The position numbers and the translations under genes were made by a program. Shown here in pieces: positions 46,291 through 55,603 of a stretch of 64,000 nucleotides of DNA. Under the pieces are notes generated by a model, which was not told the DNA's origin, did no database searches, and was given only the letters and a program-made list of their open reading frames with translations. How positions within the stretch are numbered: position 1 is the stretch's first letter; the number at the start of each line of letters is the position of its first letter. The DNA is from Alteromonas sp. KUL49 (GTDB taxonomy: Bacteria > Pseudomonadota > Gammaproteobacteria > Enterobacterales > Alteromonadaceae): contig NZ_BJKL01000007.1 in assembly GCF_006538345.1 (NCBI RefSeq), forward strand, positions 1-64,000. The letters are read 5' to 3'.

Positions 46291-46317
46291 GCCAGCGTAC
46301 GTCACTGTATCGCTGGC
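46291..46317 (-). terminator. hairpin between pgk and aldolase
   Basis: GCCAGCG pairs with CGCTGGC around a 13-base loop. On the minus strand it follows the pgk stop and is followed by CTTTAAATT, a weak T-tract. It may be an attenuator or processing site within the operon, not a full stop. Confidence 0.4.
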
Positions 46318-46342
46318 TAAGTTAACACTGTTTTTATGCGTA

Positions 46343-47524
46343 TTAGTTGTTATTGTTTTTTGCTTCTAATACTGCAACAGCAGGTAGCGTCTTGCCTTCC
46401 AAGAACTCTAAAAAGGCACCGCCCCCCGTAGAAATATATGATACCTTGTCGGCAATCTCATATTTGTCTACTGCAGCCAGTGTATCACCACCACCTGCAA
46501 TTGAGAACGCGTCACTGTTTGCTATTGCTTCAGATAACGCTTTTGTTCCCGCACTAAATTGTTCAAACTCAAATACACCCACAGGGCCATTCCATACAAT
46601 GGTGCCCGCGTTTGCGAGGATTGATGCTAGTTCGGCGGATGAATCTGGGCCAATGTCAAAAATCATATCACCATCGGCTACCTCAGCAACTGGCTTAAGG
46701 GTAGCGGGTGTATTTTCGTCAAAGGCTTCTCCTACAACGACATCTGTAGGCACCGGAATATTACCACCATTGTCTTTTGCTTCTTGCATAAGACGTTTAG
46801 CTTCGTCAACAAGGTCCATCTCAACCAAGGATTTACCCACGTTATGTCCTTGCGCTGCAACAAAGGTGTTTGCGATGCCACCACCAACAATAAGTTGGTC
46901 GACTTTTTCTGCAAGGGATTTGAGTACAGTAAGTTTAGTCGATACTTTCGAGCCACCAACAATGGCTACCATAGGACGTTTTGGATTATCCAAAGCTTTA
47001 CCTAGGGCATCTAGTTCAGCAGCCAATAGTGGGCCTGCAACCGCTTTGGGGGCAAATTTGGCGACACCGTGTGTAGACGCTTGTGCGCGGTGAGCCGTAC
47101 CAAAGGCGTCCATCACAAATACATCACACAATGCGGCATATTGCTTAGATAAGGTTTCGTCATCTTTTTTCTCGCCTTTGTTAAAGCGAACATTTTCAAG
47201 AATAACCAACTCACCTGGATTGATTTCTACGCCATCGAGGTAATCAGCAACGAGTTTTACCGGAACATCGAGTGCATCGTTCAAGTAATCTACAACAGGT
47301 TGTAATGAAAATACCGCTTCAGGCTCACCTTCAGTTGGGCGACCAAGGTGGGACATTACCATGACCGCAGCACCAGCTTCGAGTGCGGCTTTTATGGTTG
47401 GAATTGACGCCTTAATACGCGCGTCAGAGGTCACCTTGCCATCTTTAACGGGTACGTTTAAGTCTTGACGAATTAAAACACGCTGCCCAGCTAAGGCAAT
47501 GTCGTTCATACTTGGAATAGCCAT
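46343..47524 (-). CDS. pgk: phosphoglycerate kinase
   Basis: 393 aa from the ATG at 47524, chosen because AAGGGAAAGAAC precedes it and it gives the family's usual N-terminus ([20 protein letters not shown]); a longer frame starts at 47581. Motifs: [55 protein letters not shown] and the late GGGDTLAA. Transfers phosphate between 1,3-bisphosphoglycerate and ADP. In the tkt-epd-pgk-aldolase unit. Confidence 0.96.
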   Translation of the reverse strand: MAIPSMNDIALAGQRVLIRQDLNVPVKDGKVTSDARIKASIPTIKAALEAGAAVMVMSHLGRPTEGEPEAVFSLQPVVDYLNDALDVPVKLVADYLDGVEINPGELVILENVRFNKGEKKDDETLSKQYAALCDVFVMDAFGTAHRAQASTHGVAKFAPKAVAGPLLAAELDALGKALDNPKRPMVAIVGGSKVSTKLTVLKSLAEKVDQLIVGGGIANTFVAAQGHNVGKSLVEMDLVDEAKRLMQEAKDNGGNIPVPTDVVVGEAFDENTPATLKPVAEVADGDMIFDIGPDSSAELASILANAGTIVWNGPVGVFEFEQFSAGTKALSEAIANSDAFSIAGGGDTLAAVDKYEIADKVSYISTGGGAFLEFLEGKTLPAVAVLEAKNNNN

Positions 47525-47600
47525 GTTCTTTCCCTTGTTAAAATGATAACTGTTGAAAGCTGTCAGGGCTGGCGCTACCAACCCTGGCAGCCAAAATATT

Positions 47601-48611
47601 TTATGTAGCGCGGTACATTGCCAACGCCGTATCTAACATCCGATTGGCAAAACCCCACTCGTTGTCACACCATACTAGCGTCTTAACCAATTGACCGTGG
47701 CTCACTCTTGTTTGGGTACCATCTACGATGCACGAATGTGGATCGTGGTTAAAATCCACTGATACCAATGGTTCCTCGGTATAGTCTAATATACCGTTCA
47801 ATCGCCCCTGTTTCGCTTGGCGAAGGGCGTCATTAACTTGCGCAATGGTGACCGATGCTTTCAATGTTACACTCAAGTCCATTGCAGTTACATTAATCGT
47901 CGGCACGCGAACCGCAATTGCTTCAAATTTTCCGGCAAATTTTGGCAAAATTCGCTCTATACCTCTATCGAGCTTGGTATTGACAGGAATGATAGACTGA
48001 CTTGCAGCTCTTGTTCGGCGTAAATCCTCATGATAAGCATCGATGACTTGCTGATCATGCATGGAAGCATGGATTGTGGTGATAGTCCCACTTTCCACAT
48101 CAAACGCTGTATCTAGGGCTTGAATCACGGGAACAATACAATTCGTCGTGCACGACCCGTTGGAAACCAGCCTATGTTCTGGCTTTAATGTTTCTTCATT
48201 AGTACCGAAAATAATCGTGTTATCCAAGTCCGATGAGCCGGGTGATGAAAACAGCACTTTCCCCGCCCCAGCATCCAGATGAGCCTGACCTGATTGCCTG
48301 TCATCAAACACACCCGTGCATTCAAGCACGATATCAACTGCCAGCTCTCGCCAAGGAAGGAGATCGATGTCGGGTTGCGCCAACAAGCGAATGTCGTCAC
48401 CCGCTACGTTGAGGATGTTTTCTTCGAGGGATACATCAAAAGCAAACCGCCCGTGGGCGGTGTCATACTTTAATAGGTGGGCAATGCCTTCAGGTTTAGC
48501 GACATCATTTATTGCAACGACGGTGAAGTCACCGTTGCGCCCACTTTCATACAGTGCGCGCAACACGTTGCGTCCGATGCGGCCAAACCCATTTATGGCA
48601 ATTTTTACCAT
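47601..48611 (-). CDS. epd: D-erythrose-4-phosphate dehydrogenase
   Basis: 336 aa GAPDH-fold protein: [19 protein letters not shown], catalytic [13 protein letters not shown], then [20 protein letters not shown] and [18 protein letters not shown]. These last motifs and the genomic slot between tkt and pgk favour Epd over GapA. Oxidises erythrose 4-phosphate in de novo pyridoxal phosphate synthesis, with possible GAPDH activity. Confidence 0.88.
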   Translation of the reverse strand: MVKIAINGFGRIGRNVLRALYESGRNGDFTVVAINDVAKPEGIAHLLKYDTAHGRFAFDVSLEENILNVAGDDIRLLAQPDIDLLPWRELAVDIVLECTGVFDDRQSGQAHLDAGAGKVLFSSPGSSDLDNTIIFGTNEETLKPEHRLVSNGSCTTNCIVPVIQALDTAFDVESGTITTIHASMHDQQVIDAYHEDLRRTRAASQSIIPVNTKLDRGIERILPKFAGKFEAIAVRVPTINVTAMDLSVTLKASVTIAQVNDALRQAKQGRLNGILDYTEEPLVSVDFNHDPHSCIVDGTQTRVSHGQLVKTLVWCDNEWGFANRMLDTALAMYRAT

Positions 48612-48633
48612 AGACTGTGTTTGTCCTGATTGC

Positions 48634-50625
48634 TTAGAGTGCTAATGCAGCCTCTACAACAGCGTCAGTCGTGATATTGAAGTGCTTGTACAGTTCACCT
48701 GCTGGAGCAGATTCACCAAAGGTTTCCATGCCGATAATTGCACCGTTGAAACCTACGTACTTGTACCAGCTGTCTTTAGATAGTGCTTCTACTGCAACGC
48801 GCTTGACAACAGTGCTTGGTAGTACACTTTCACGATATTCCGCAGATTGCTTATCAAACACATCGGTAGACGGCATAGATACCACTCTTACCGCTTTACC
48901 CTGCTCTGAAAGCTGTTGTGCTGCTTCTACTGCCAATTGTACCTCTGATCCGGTTGCGATCAAAATATACTCTGGCGTACCGTCGCAATCGACCAAGATA
49001 TAACCACCTTTTGCTACATTGGCAAGCTGCTGTGCATCGCGGTTTTGCTGAGGTAAACCCTGACGAGTGAAAATTAGCGTTGTTGGACCGTCATTTCGTT
49101 CAATAGCAGATTTCCAAGCAACTGCTGACTCGACTTGGTCACAAGGACGCCAGTTGTCAAGGTTAGGTGTTGAGCGTAGTGCAACAACTTGCTCTACCGG
49201 TTGGTGAGTCGGGCCATCTTCACCTAGACCAATGGAATCGTGAGTGTATACAAAAATAGCCGGCTGCTTCATCAACGCCGCCATACGAACAGCATTGCGA
49301 GCGTATTCCATAAACATCAAAAAGGTAGCGCCATAAGCTTTAAAGCCTCCATGTAAGGTAATACCGTTCATCATTGCCGACATACCAAACTCACGTACAC
49401 CGTAGTAAATGTAGTTACCAGAAGCGTCGTTGGCTTCAACGCCTTTACTGCCAGACCAGATAGTAAGGTTCGAACCAGCTAAGTCAGCAGAGCCACCCAA
49501 TAGCTCTGGTAACAGGGGACCAAACGCATTAAGGGCGTTTTGAGACGCTTTGCGTGACGCAATGTTTTGAGGATTAGCTTGCAGTTCAGCGATAATTGCA
49601 TCTGCTTTTTCACTGAAGTCACTCGGTAATTCACCATTAACACGACGAGAAAATTCGGCGGCTAGTTCTGGGTATGCCTCAGAATAGGCTTCAAATGCTG
49701 CATTCCAAGCGGCTTCTTTTTCACCGCCTACTGTATTTGCATCCCACTGGGCATAAATGTCTTCTGGTACATGGAATGGTGCATGCGACCAACCGAGCTT
49801 TTCACGGGTAGCGGCTATTTCGTCGTCGCCTAAAGGAGCGCCGTGACAAGACTCAGTACCTTCCTTGTTCGGTGAACCAAAACCAATCACTGTTTTACAA
49901 CAAATAAGCGTAGGTTGAGTTGTGTTGGCTTGTGCCTTTTCAATAGCCGCTTTTACTTGCTCGGCGTCATGGCCGTCAACACCATCGATCACTTCCCATC
50001 CGTAGCTTTTAAAACGAGCGGGAGTGTCGTCGGTAAACCAACCTTCAACTTCACCATCGATAGAAATACCGTTGTCATCCCAAAACGCGATTAACTTGCC
50101 CAAACCTAATGTACCGGCAAGTGAACAGGTCTCGTGAGAGATACCTTCCATCAAACAACCATCACCCATGAACGCATAAGTGTAGTGGTCGACAATGTCA
50201 TGACCTTCACGGTTAAATTGCGCCGCCATAATTTTCTCAGCAAGCGCCATACCTACAGCATTACTGATGCCTTGACCTAGTGGGCCTGTGGTAGTTTCTA
50301 CACCAGGTGCATAACCATATTCTGGGTGACCTGGTGTTTTTGAGTGAAGTTGACGGAACTGTTTGAGCTCTTCTATCGGTAACTCATAGCCAGCAAGGTG
50401 CAACAATGAGTACAACAACATTGACCCGTGGCCGTTTGACAATACAAAGCGGTCGCGGTTAGCCCAGTTTGGATTCGCTGGGTTATGAGAAAGAAAATCA
50501 CACCACAATACCTGTGCAATGTCTGCCATTCCCATGGGAGCGCCTGGGTGGCCAGATTTAGCTTGTTGAACAGCGTCCATACTTAATGCACGAATTGCAT
50601 TTGCGAGTTCACGACGAGTGGGCAT
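48634..50625 (-). CDS. tkt: transketolase
   Basis: 663 aa. ThDP-binding motif GDGCLMEG and the catalytic-site motifs [26 protein letters not shown]-type ([12 protein letters not shown]), [12 protein letters not shown] and [17 protein letters not shown] are present. Links the pentose phosphate pathway with glycolysis; its erythrose 4-phosphate is the substrate of the next gene, epd, 22 bases downstream. Confidence 0.96.
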   Translation of the reverse strand: MPTRRELANAIRALSMDAVQQAKSGHPGAPMGMADIAQVLWCDFLSHNPANPNWANRDRFVLSNGHGSMLLYSLLHLAGYELPIEELKQFRQLHSKTPGHPEYGYAPGVETTTGPLGQGISNAVGMALAEKIMAAQFNREGHDIVDHYTYAFMGDGCLMEGISHETCSLAGTLGLGKLIAFWDDNGISIDGEVEGWFTDDTPARFKSYGWEVIDGVDGHDAEQVKAAIEKAQANTTQPTLICCKTVIGFGSPNKEGTESCHGAPLGDDEIAATREKLGWSHAPFHVPEDIYAQWDANTVGGEKEAAWNAAFEAYSEAYPELAAEFSRRVNGELPSDFSEKADAIIAELQANPQNIASRKASQNALNAFGPLLPELLGGSADLAGSNLTIWSGSKGVEANDASGNYIYYGVREFGMSAMMNGITLHGGFKAYGATFLMFMEYARNAVRMAALMKQPAIFVYTHDSIGLGEDGPTHQPVEQVVALRSTPNLDNWRPCDQVESAVAWKSAIERNDGPTTLIFTRQGLPQQNRDAQQLANVAKGGYILVDCDGTPEYILIATGSEVQLAVEAAQQLSEQGKAVRVVSMPSTDVFDKQSAEYRESVLPSTVVKRVAVEALSKDSWYKYVGFNGAIIGMETFGESAPAGELYKHFNITTDAVVEAALAL

Positions 50626-50981
50626 GTTGTCTCCTGATTGTTTCCTAACTAAGTAGCGTGGAATAGTTGCGCTATTACAATAGCTCCGCGCTCAATAGTG
50701 CATATAAATTGGCGGTTATTCTTACCCATGCACTTTTTCAGTTCAATGGCTTTTCAATGCCATTCACGAAAGTTGGTACAAATAATCACTATTAGTGACG
50801 GCAATACTAAATATCGTAAAAATAACCTGTCGCTCGTTCTCAAAAAATGAGTGAGTGATCCATCTGTGTCAACAAATCGTAACGAATAGACTTTTAGACG
50901 TCCAGATGTAAAGACTGGTATTTAGCACTTTTTGTTGTAAAATGTCGATTATATTTTGACGAACAACCCTTTGGAGCAATT
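50626..50981. promoter_or_regulatory. divergent promoter region of tkt and metK
   Basis: 356 bases without a gene, holding the promoters of two divergent genes. The metK side contains tandem MetJ boxes (50888-50919), an A/T-rich stretch with a possible -10 (TAAAAT, 50938-50943), and the ribosome-binding site GGAG at 50973. No riboswitch fold was recognised. Confidence 0.6.
50888..50919 (+). promoter_or_regulatory. four tandem MetJ boxes upstream of metK
   Basis: Four contiguous 8-bp units each begin AGA(C/T). The second, AGACGTCC at 50896-50903, differs by one base from the met-box consensus AGACGTCT; the others are weaker. Contiguous 8-bp arrays are characteristic of MetJ operators, and metK is a classic MetJ target. 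The array would overlap or lie just upstream of the -35 region. Confidence 0.82.
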
Positions 50982-52127
50982 ATGGCCTCGCATTTATTCA
51001 CTTCAGAATCTGTGTCTGAAGGACACCCTGATAAAATTGCCGATCAGATTTCTGACGCTGTACTAGATGCTATATTAGCGCAGGATCCACGAGCGCGAGT
51101 GGCGTGCGAAACCTATGTAAAAACAGGCATGGTGCTTGTCGGTGGTGAAGTTACAACGTCTGCATGGGTAGATATTGAAGAGCTGACTCGTCAAACGGTT
51201 AAAGATATTGGTTATACCCATTCAGATATGGGCTTCGATGCAGACTCATGTGCTGTACTCAACGCCATTGGTAAACAATCACCTGATATCAATCAAGGTG
51301 TTGATCGCGAGAGCCTAGAAGAACAAGGTGCTGGTGACCAAGGCCTAATGTTTGGTTACGCTAGCGACGAAACTGACGTGTTAATGCCAGCTCCCATTAC
51401 CTACTCTCATCGCCTGGTACAAAAGCAAGCGGAAGTTCGCAAATCAGGCAAGCTAGATTGGTTGCGCCCTGATGCGAAAAGCCAGATCACCTTCAAATAC
51501 GAGAACAATGTTCCTGTAGGTATTGATGCGATAGTACTTTCGACCCAACACTGTGATTCGGTAACTACCGAGACAGTGCGCGAGGCGGTCATGGAGGAAA
51601 TCATCAAGCCAGTTATCCCAACGCAGTGGATCGATGCTAATACAGCTTTCCACATCAACCCAACGGGTCGTTTTGTTATCGGTGGCCCAATGGGCGACTG
51701 TGGGCTGACTGGACGCAAGATTATTGTTGACACCTACGGTGGTATGGCACGACACGGTGGTGGTGCTTTCTCAGGAAAAGATCCGTCAAAAGTTGATCGC
51801 AGTGCAGCCTATGCTGGACGATACGTTGCCAAAAATATCGTAGCAGCAGGCTTAGCTAAACGTTGTGAAATTCAAGTGTCGTACGCCATTGGTGTGGCAG
51901 AGCCAACCTCGATTAGTATCGAAACCTTTGGCACGAGTAAAGTGGATGAGCAGACACTTGTGGCTCTTGTGCGAGAGCATTTTGATCTTCGTCCTTACGG
52001 CCTTATTCAAATGCTTGACCTAGAGCGCCCTATTTATCGTCCAACGGCGGCTTACGGTCACTTTGGTCGTGAAGAATTCCCTTGGGAAGCAACGAACAAA
52101 GCAGAGGCATTAAAAGCGTCACTATAA
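50982..52127 (+). CDS. metK: S-adenosylmethionine synthetase
   Basis: 381 aa (E. coli 384). Signatures: [18 protein letters not shown] at about residue 11, [12 protein letters not shown] and the glycine-rich [19 protein letters not shown]. Makes S-adenosylmethionine from methionine and ATP. Ribosome-binding site GGAG five bases before the ATG. Transcription is probably under MetJ control, and a clear terminator follows. Confidence 0.96.
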   Translation: MASHLFTSESVSEGHPDKIADQISDAVLDAILAQDPRARVACETYVKTGMVLVGGEVTTSAWVDIEELTRQTVKDIGYTHSDMGFDADSCAVLNAIGKQSPDINQGVDRESLEEQGAGDQGLMFGYASDETDVLMPAPITYSHRLVQKQAEVRKSGKLDWLRPDAKSQITFKYENNVPVGIDAIVLSTQHCDSVTTETVREAVMEEIIKPVIPTQWIDANTAFHINPTGRFVIGGPMGDCGLTGRKIIVDTYGGMARHGGGAFSGKDPSKVDRSAAYAGRYVAKNIVAAGLAKRCEIQVSYAIGVAEPTSISIETFGTSKVDEQTLVALVREHFDLRPYGLIQMLDLERPIYRPTAAYGHFGREEFPWEATNKAEALKASL

Positions 52128-52154
52128 GTGAAGTAGTTGCGCGAAATGCACCCT

Positions 52155-52192
52155 AAAGGCTGTCTTAAAAATTTCTAAGACGGCCTTTTTTT
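52155..52192 (+). terminator. intrinsic terminator after metK
   Basis: AAAGGCTGTCTTA pairs with TAAGACGGCCTTT (one G-T pair) around an 8-base loop and is followed by T7. Confidence 0.9.
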
Positions 52193-52240
52193 ATTTTGTG
52201 ATTGGTAAGAAGCGGTAGTACGGTATGTTAAACACAACCG

Positions 52241-52780
52241 CTATTTTGCAACCGCAGCAAAATCAGACTTAGGTAAGGTAGATAAACGCTTGGTTTCAAT
52301 AAAGGTTTGTTGAATAACCATAGCATCGCTACTGGCGCGGTGACGTCTTACGTTCAACGAGTCGACAATATCATCTTTGACATCATGCCATAGCGCCATT
52401 TGGTCTTCACTCAGCAAATAATCCAACGCTCTGCAACTAAACGTCATATCCATCGACGCCGCAGCAAACAACTTAATCAACCAGGGGTGATCAACAACCC
52501 ATCCATCACTATACACAACCGTGTTTCCTAGGAACTCATTGAGTTCTCGGCACACCTGAACTGGATTATTCCCGTGAGATAAAAGATTTGAACGGGAAAT
52601 ACCATGCAATGCCTCTGCAGACTCGTCCCAATGTGCCCACTCGTCGAGCGGACGGATCAAACGACAGATTTTTGCACCATCATAGCGCACAACCCCCACC
52701 TCTATAGGGAAACTTTTTGCGCCAAATCCACTGGCTTCTACATCAATTATGGATGGGGGATATTGTTTAAACAATGTCAT
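52241..52780 (-). CDS. DEDDh-type 3'-5' exonuclease-like protein
   Basis: 179 aa. The exonuclease motifs are in order: SIIDVEASGFG (Exo I, DxE), ALHGI, a mid-domain Asp in YSDGWVVDHPWL (Exo II) and RRHRASSDA (Exo III, HxAxxD). Fold is that of DnaQ epsilon and RNase T. No polymerase or other domain attached. It may proofread or trim RNA/DNA ends; substrate not determined. Confidence 0.82.
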   Translation of the reverse strand: MTLFKQYPPSIIDVEASGFGAKSFPIEVGVVRYDGAKICRLIRPLDEWAHWDESAEALHGISRSNLLSHGNNPVQVCRELNEFLGNTVVYSDGWVVDHPWLIKLFAAASMDMTFSCRALDYLLSEDQMALWHDVKDDIVDSLNVRRHRASSDAMVIQQTFIETKRLSTLPKSDFAAVAK

Positions 52781-53011
52781 TCCTTCGGGTATTACACCAG
52801 ATCCATGGCGTTACCACTCATATACAACAAAAAATACGGGGTTGATCACTCTAATCCCCAATGTAGCGCGCTTTGGCTTAATTATTATGACAATAAGAAA
52901 GTCAAACTGATCAAGGCTTCAAAACACGCTCGTTGATAATATGATAATATCGTGCCAACTTATTTTAACAAGATTAAAACAAATTATTAATATACCATTC
53001 AGGAATAGACA

Positions 53012-54160
53012 TTACCCAGCTACTGCTAAATCCAAAATCGAGCGGCTGACTTCAGGCGTAATCGCTTGTGACTCTCCCAGTGCTACCATTTTGTTTTTCT
53101 CAAGCTGACTTATCACAGCTTCTATTGCTTCTTCCTTTGACTCGTTATGCTCAGTAAGCGAGGTTGATACGTTCAAACCATTATAGAAAGCAGCAATAGC
53201 ATCTATCGTGTCGAGGGCTAACGTTTCTGAAGGTGCTAGACCAAATACCTTTTGGCCCATTTGTTCCAACTTGGCCTTTTTAGCATCTAACTGAACTTTG
53301 AGTAAGGCTGGTTGCACAATAGCGAGTGATCGAGCGTGGTCAACGCCGTACAAAGCGGTCAGTTCATGACCTATCATATGAGTCGCCCAGTCTTGAGCCA
53401 CACCAGAACCGATAAGTCCGTTCAATGCTTGATTGGCCGTCCACATCAAATTAGCACGCCATACATCGTCCTTTTGCTCAATAGTATTGCCAAGGTCAAC
53501 CAAGGTTCGCAGTAAAGTTTCGGCATAACCGTCTTGTACCGGTGCGTTTTGCGGGAACGTCAAATACTGTTCACATACATGAACAAAAGCATCCACTACG
53601 CCATTAACTACCTGCTTTTCTGGCAAACTCTTCACTACATCGGGGTCGAGTACTGCAAACTTAGGAAAAACGGAAGGTGCCATAAATGGGAGCTTTTGCA
53701 ATGTGGCTTTGTTACTAACAACCGACGCACAGTTTGATTCTGACCCCGTAGCTGGCAGGGTAAGCACTGCGCCAATAGGAAGCGCTTTTGTTACTGTGTG
53801 TTTGCCGATGAGAATATCCCAGCCATCACCGTCGTAGCATGCGGCGGCAGCAACATACTTCGCGCCGTCAATCACACTTCCCCCGCCCACAGCTAAAATA
53901 AAATCCAACCCAGATGTACGCATTTGCTCAACGGCTTTATCAAGGGTTTCACGAGTTGGGTTAGGCTCAACGCCACCAAAGGTTTCCCAAGTGTAACCGT
54001 CGAGTGCCTGTTCAACTTGGTCATAAACGCCATTCTTTTTGATCGAACCGCCACCGTAGAGCACCAGAACTTTTTTGTCTTTTTCGATCAAAGTAGAAAT
54101 TGAAGCAATCTGCCCCTGTCCAAATTGAATGGTTGTCGGATTGTAGAATGAAAATTTCAT
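53012..54160 (-). CDS. iron-containing alcohol dehydrogenase (YqhD/BDH-like)
   Basis: 382 aa of the Fe-ADH family. Cofactor motif GGGSVIDGAKY (about residue 93) and PATGSESN; metal ligands in VVDAFVHVCEQYL (Asp, His), then HMIGHELTALYGVDHARSLA supplying two further His. Best match is to the YqhD/butanol dehydrogenase branch, NADPH-dependent reductases that also detoxify short aldehydes. Single gene; 3' region without a clear terminator. Confidence 0.88.
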   Translation of the reverse strand: MKFSFYNPTTIQFGQGQIASISTLIEKDKKVLVLYGGGSIKKNGVYDQVEQALDGYTWETFGGVEPNPTRETLDKAVEQMRTSGLDFILAVGGGSVIDGAKYVAAAACYDGDGWDILIGKHTVTKALPIGAVLTLPATGSESNCASVVSNKATLQKLPFMAPSVFPKFAVLDPDVVKSLPEKQVVNGVVDAFVHVCEQYLTFPQNAPVQDGYAETLLRTLVDLGNTIEQKDDVWRANLMWTANQALNGLIGSGVAQDWATHMIGHELTALYGVDHARSLAIVQPALLKVQLDAKKAKLEQMGQKVFGLAPSETLALDTIDAIAAFYNGLNVSTSLTEHNESKEEAIEAVISQLEKNKMVALGESQAITPEVSRSILDLAVAG

Positions 54161-54427
54161 GTTCTGTCTCTTCAGTTTATTGTTCGGGTGATTAAATATG
54201 GTGACGAAATCGACTTTTTTAAGAGTCTTAGCCCAAAAAGATCACCAAATTGTACAAATGACTGCTACGCTTAAATGCAAATAATCTAATAAGTAATATG
54301 GTTTCTCGCATTCTGCTTTCTTGCTTTTAACCAAAAGGATCGGTCGATTTGAGTTATACGAAAGGATAAGTTCGTTGTGGTAACAATAAGATACACTGTC
54401 CGCCTTTTTGTTAAATTGTCGGCCTTT

Positions 54428-55603
54428 ATGCGATTAGTTTTTTTAATATCAATCTCTTTAGGACTTTTCCCTAATGTCACATATGCCGATGAACTCTCAA
54501 AGGAGCCCGTTATCATCGGCATAGACGCCGACTTTTCAGCCGTTGCCATTGACGGTGGGATAGCTATCCGCCGCGGCACCGAACTTGCGGTAGAAATGAT
54601 TAATCAATCGGGAGGTTTGCTTGGTCACCCACTGGTCATTATTGCGAAGGACCACAGAGGAAATCCAGCAAGAGGTATCCACAATATAAATACCTTCGCG
54701 ACAATAGACAATTTAGTCGCCGTTCTCGGTGGTGTGCACACTCCGGTTGCACTTGCTGAATTGGATACAATTCATGAAAACAACCTTTTGTATCTTGGTC
54801 CATGGGCAGCGGGTACTCCACTTGTTGATAATGGCTTCTCCCCAAATAATGTTTTTAGAGTATCGTTACGCGATGCAGAGGCAGGGAAGGTGCTTATTGA
54901 CCATGCAAAAAAGCGAGGATTAAAACGAGTCACTTTAGTATTGGAACGCACTGGTTGGGGACGCTCAAATGAAGCATCATTAACTCAAGCAGCAAGAGAT
55001 GCAGGGTTATTCATTGACGCTATTCATTGGATCAACTGGCAACAGAAATCTTTTGAAGATACGCTCAAGATAATTCAAGCTTCCGATACCGATGGTATTA
55101 TCTTGGTAGCCAATGCCCCCGAAGGTGCAGTCGTCGTTAATGGCATGGTGACTTTGGATATGTTGTCAGTCCCTATCATTTCACATTGGGGTATCGCATC
55201 AGGAAATTTTATCGAACGCATTGCCGTAAAACCTGACAACCTTGATATTGCTGTGCTGCAAACTTTTCATTTTGAACACAATGATACGTCCCAAGCCAAA
55301 ATGCTTTTCGAAGCATACAAAGCAAAATACGGTGCAACCGACATTAATAGTGTGCCAGCTGCAGTAGGAGTGGCACATGCGTACGATCTGGTACAAATGC
55401 TCGCCATCGCAGTAAAATCGGCGAACTCATTTGACACAAATAACGTAAGAACTGCACTGGAAAATATCGCGTCATATCACGGTGTTGTAAAGCACTATGA
55501 ACAACCGTTTTCAGCGTCTCAGCGAGATGCTTTATTGTCTCACGATTACTTTATGGCATCCTTTGATGCATCAGGAAACATCATTGTAACGGAACCCAAT
55601 TAA
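54428..55603 (+). CDS. periplasmic binding protein (Leu/Ile/Val-type) paired with a LOV hybrid kinase
   Basis: About 391 aa from ATG 54428, which gives a clean signal peptide (MRLVFLISISLGLF, cleavage near TYA-DE). A GTG at 54377 with AAGGA upstream is an alternative and would add 17 residues. The mature protein is a type 1 periplasmic binding fold: PVIIGIDADFSAVAIDGG, RRGTELAVEMINQSGGLLG, AVLGGVHTPVAL and VTLVLERTGWGRS. No ABC permease or ATPase gene lies nearby. Its stop codon TAA (55601-55603) overlaps the ATG of the sensor kinase (55603-55605), so it is more likely a ligand-receptor than a transport protein, as LuxP is for LuxQ or TorT for TorS. Confidence 0.88.
   Translation: MRLVFLISISLGLFPNVTYADELSKEPVIIGIDADFSAVAIDGGIAIRRGTELAVEMINQSGGLLGHPLVIIAKDHRGNPARGIHNINTFATIDNLVAVLGGVHTPVALAELDTIHENNLLYLGPWAAGTPLVDNGFSPNNVFRVSLRDAEAGKVLIDHAKKRGLKRVTLVLERTGWGRSNEASLTQAARDAGLFIDAIHWINWQQKSFEDTLKIIQASDTDGIILVANAPEGAVVVNGMVTLDMLSVPIISHWGIASGNFIERIAVKPDNLDIAVLQTFHFEHNDTSQAKMLFEAYKAKYGATDINSVPAAVGVAHAYDLVQMLAIAVKSANSFDTNNVRTALENIASYHGVVKHYEQPFSASQRDALLSHDYFMASFDASGNIIVTEPN

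Noticed and set aside
46347-47093. 248-codon plus-strand frame inside pgk
   Set aside because: Antisense shadow of a highly conserved gene; Ser/Ala/Pro-rich with no family motif.
50626-50981. SAM riboswitch upstream of metK
   Set aside because: No matching fold; tandem MetJ boxes explain the region.
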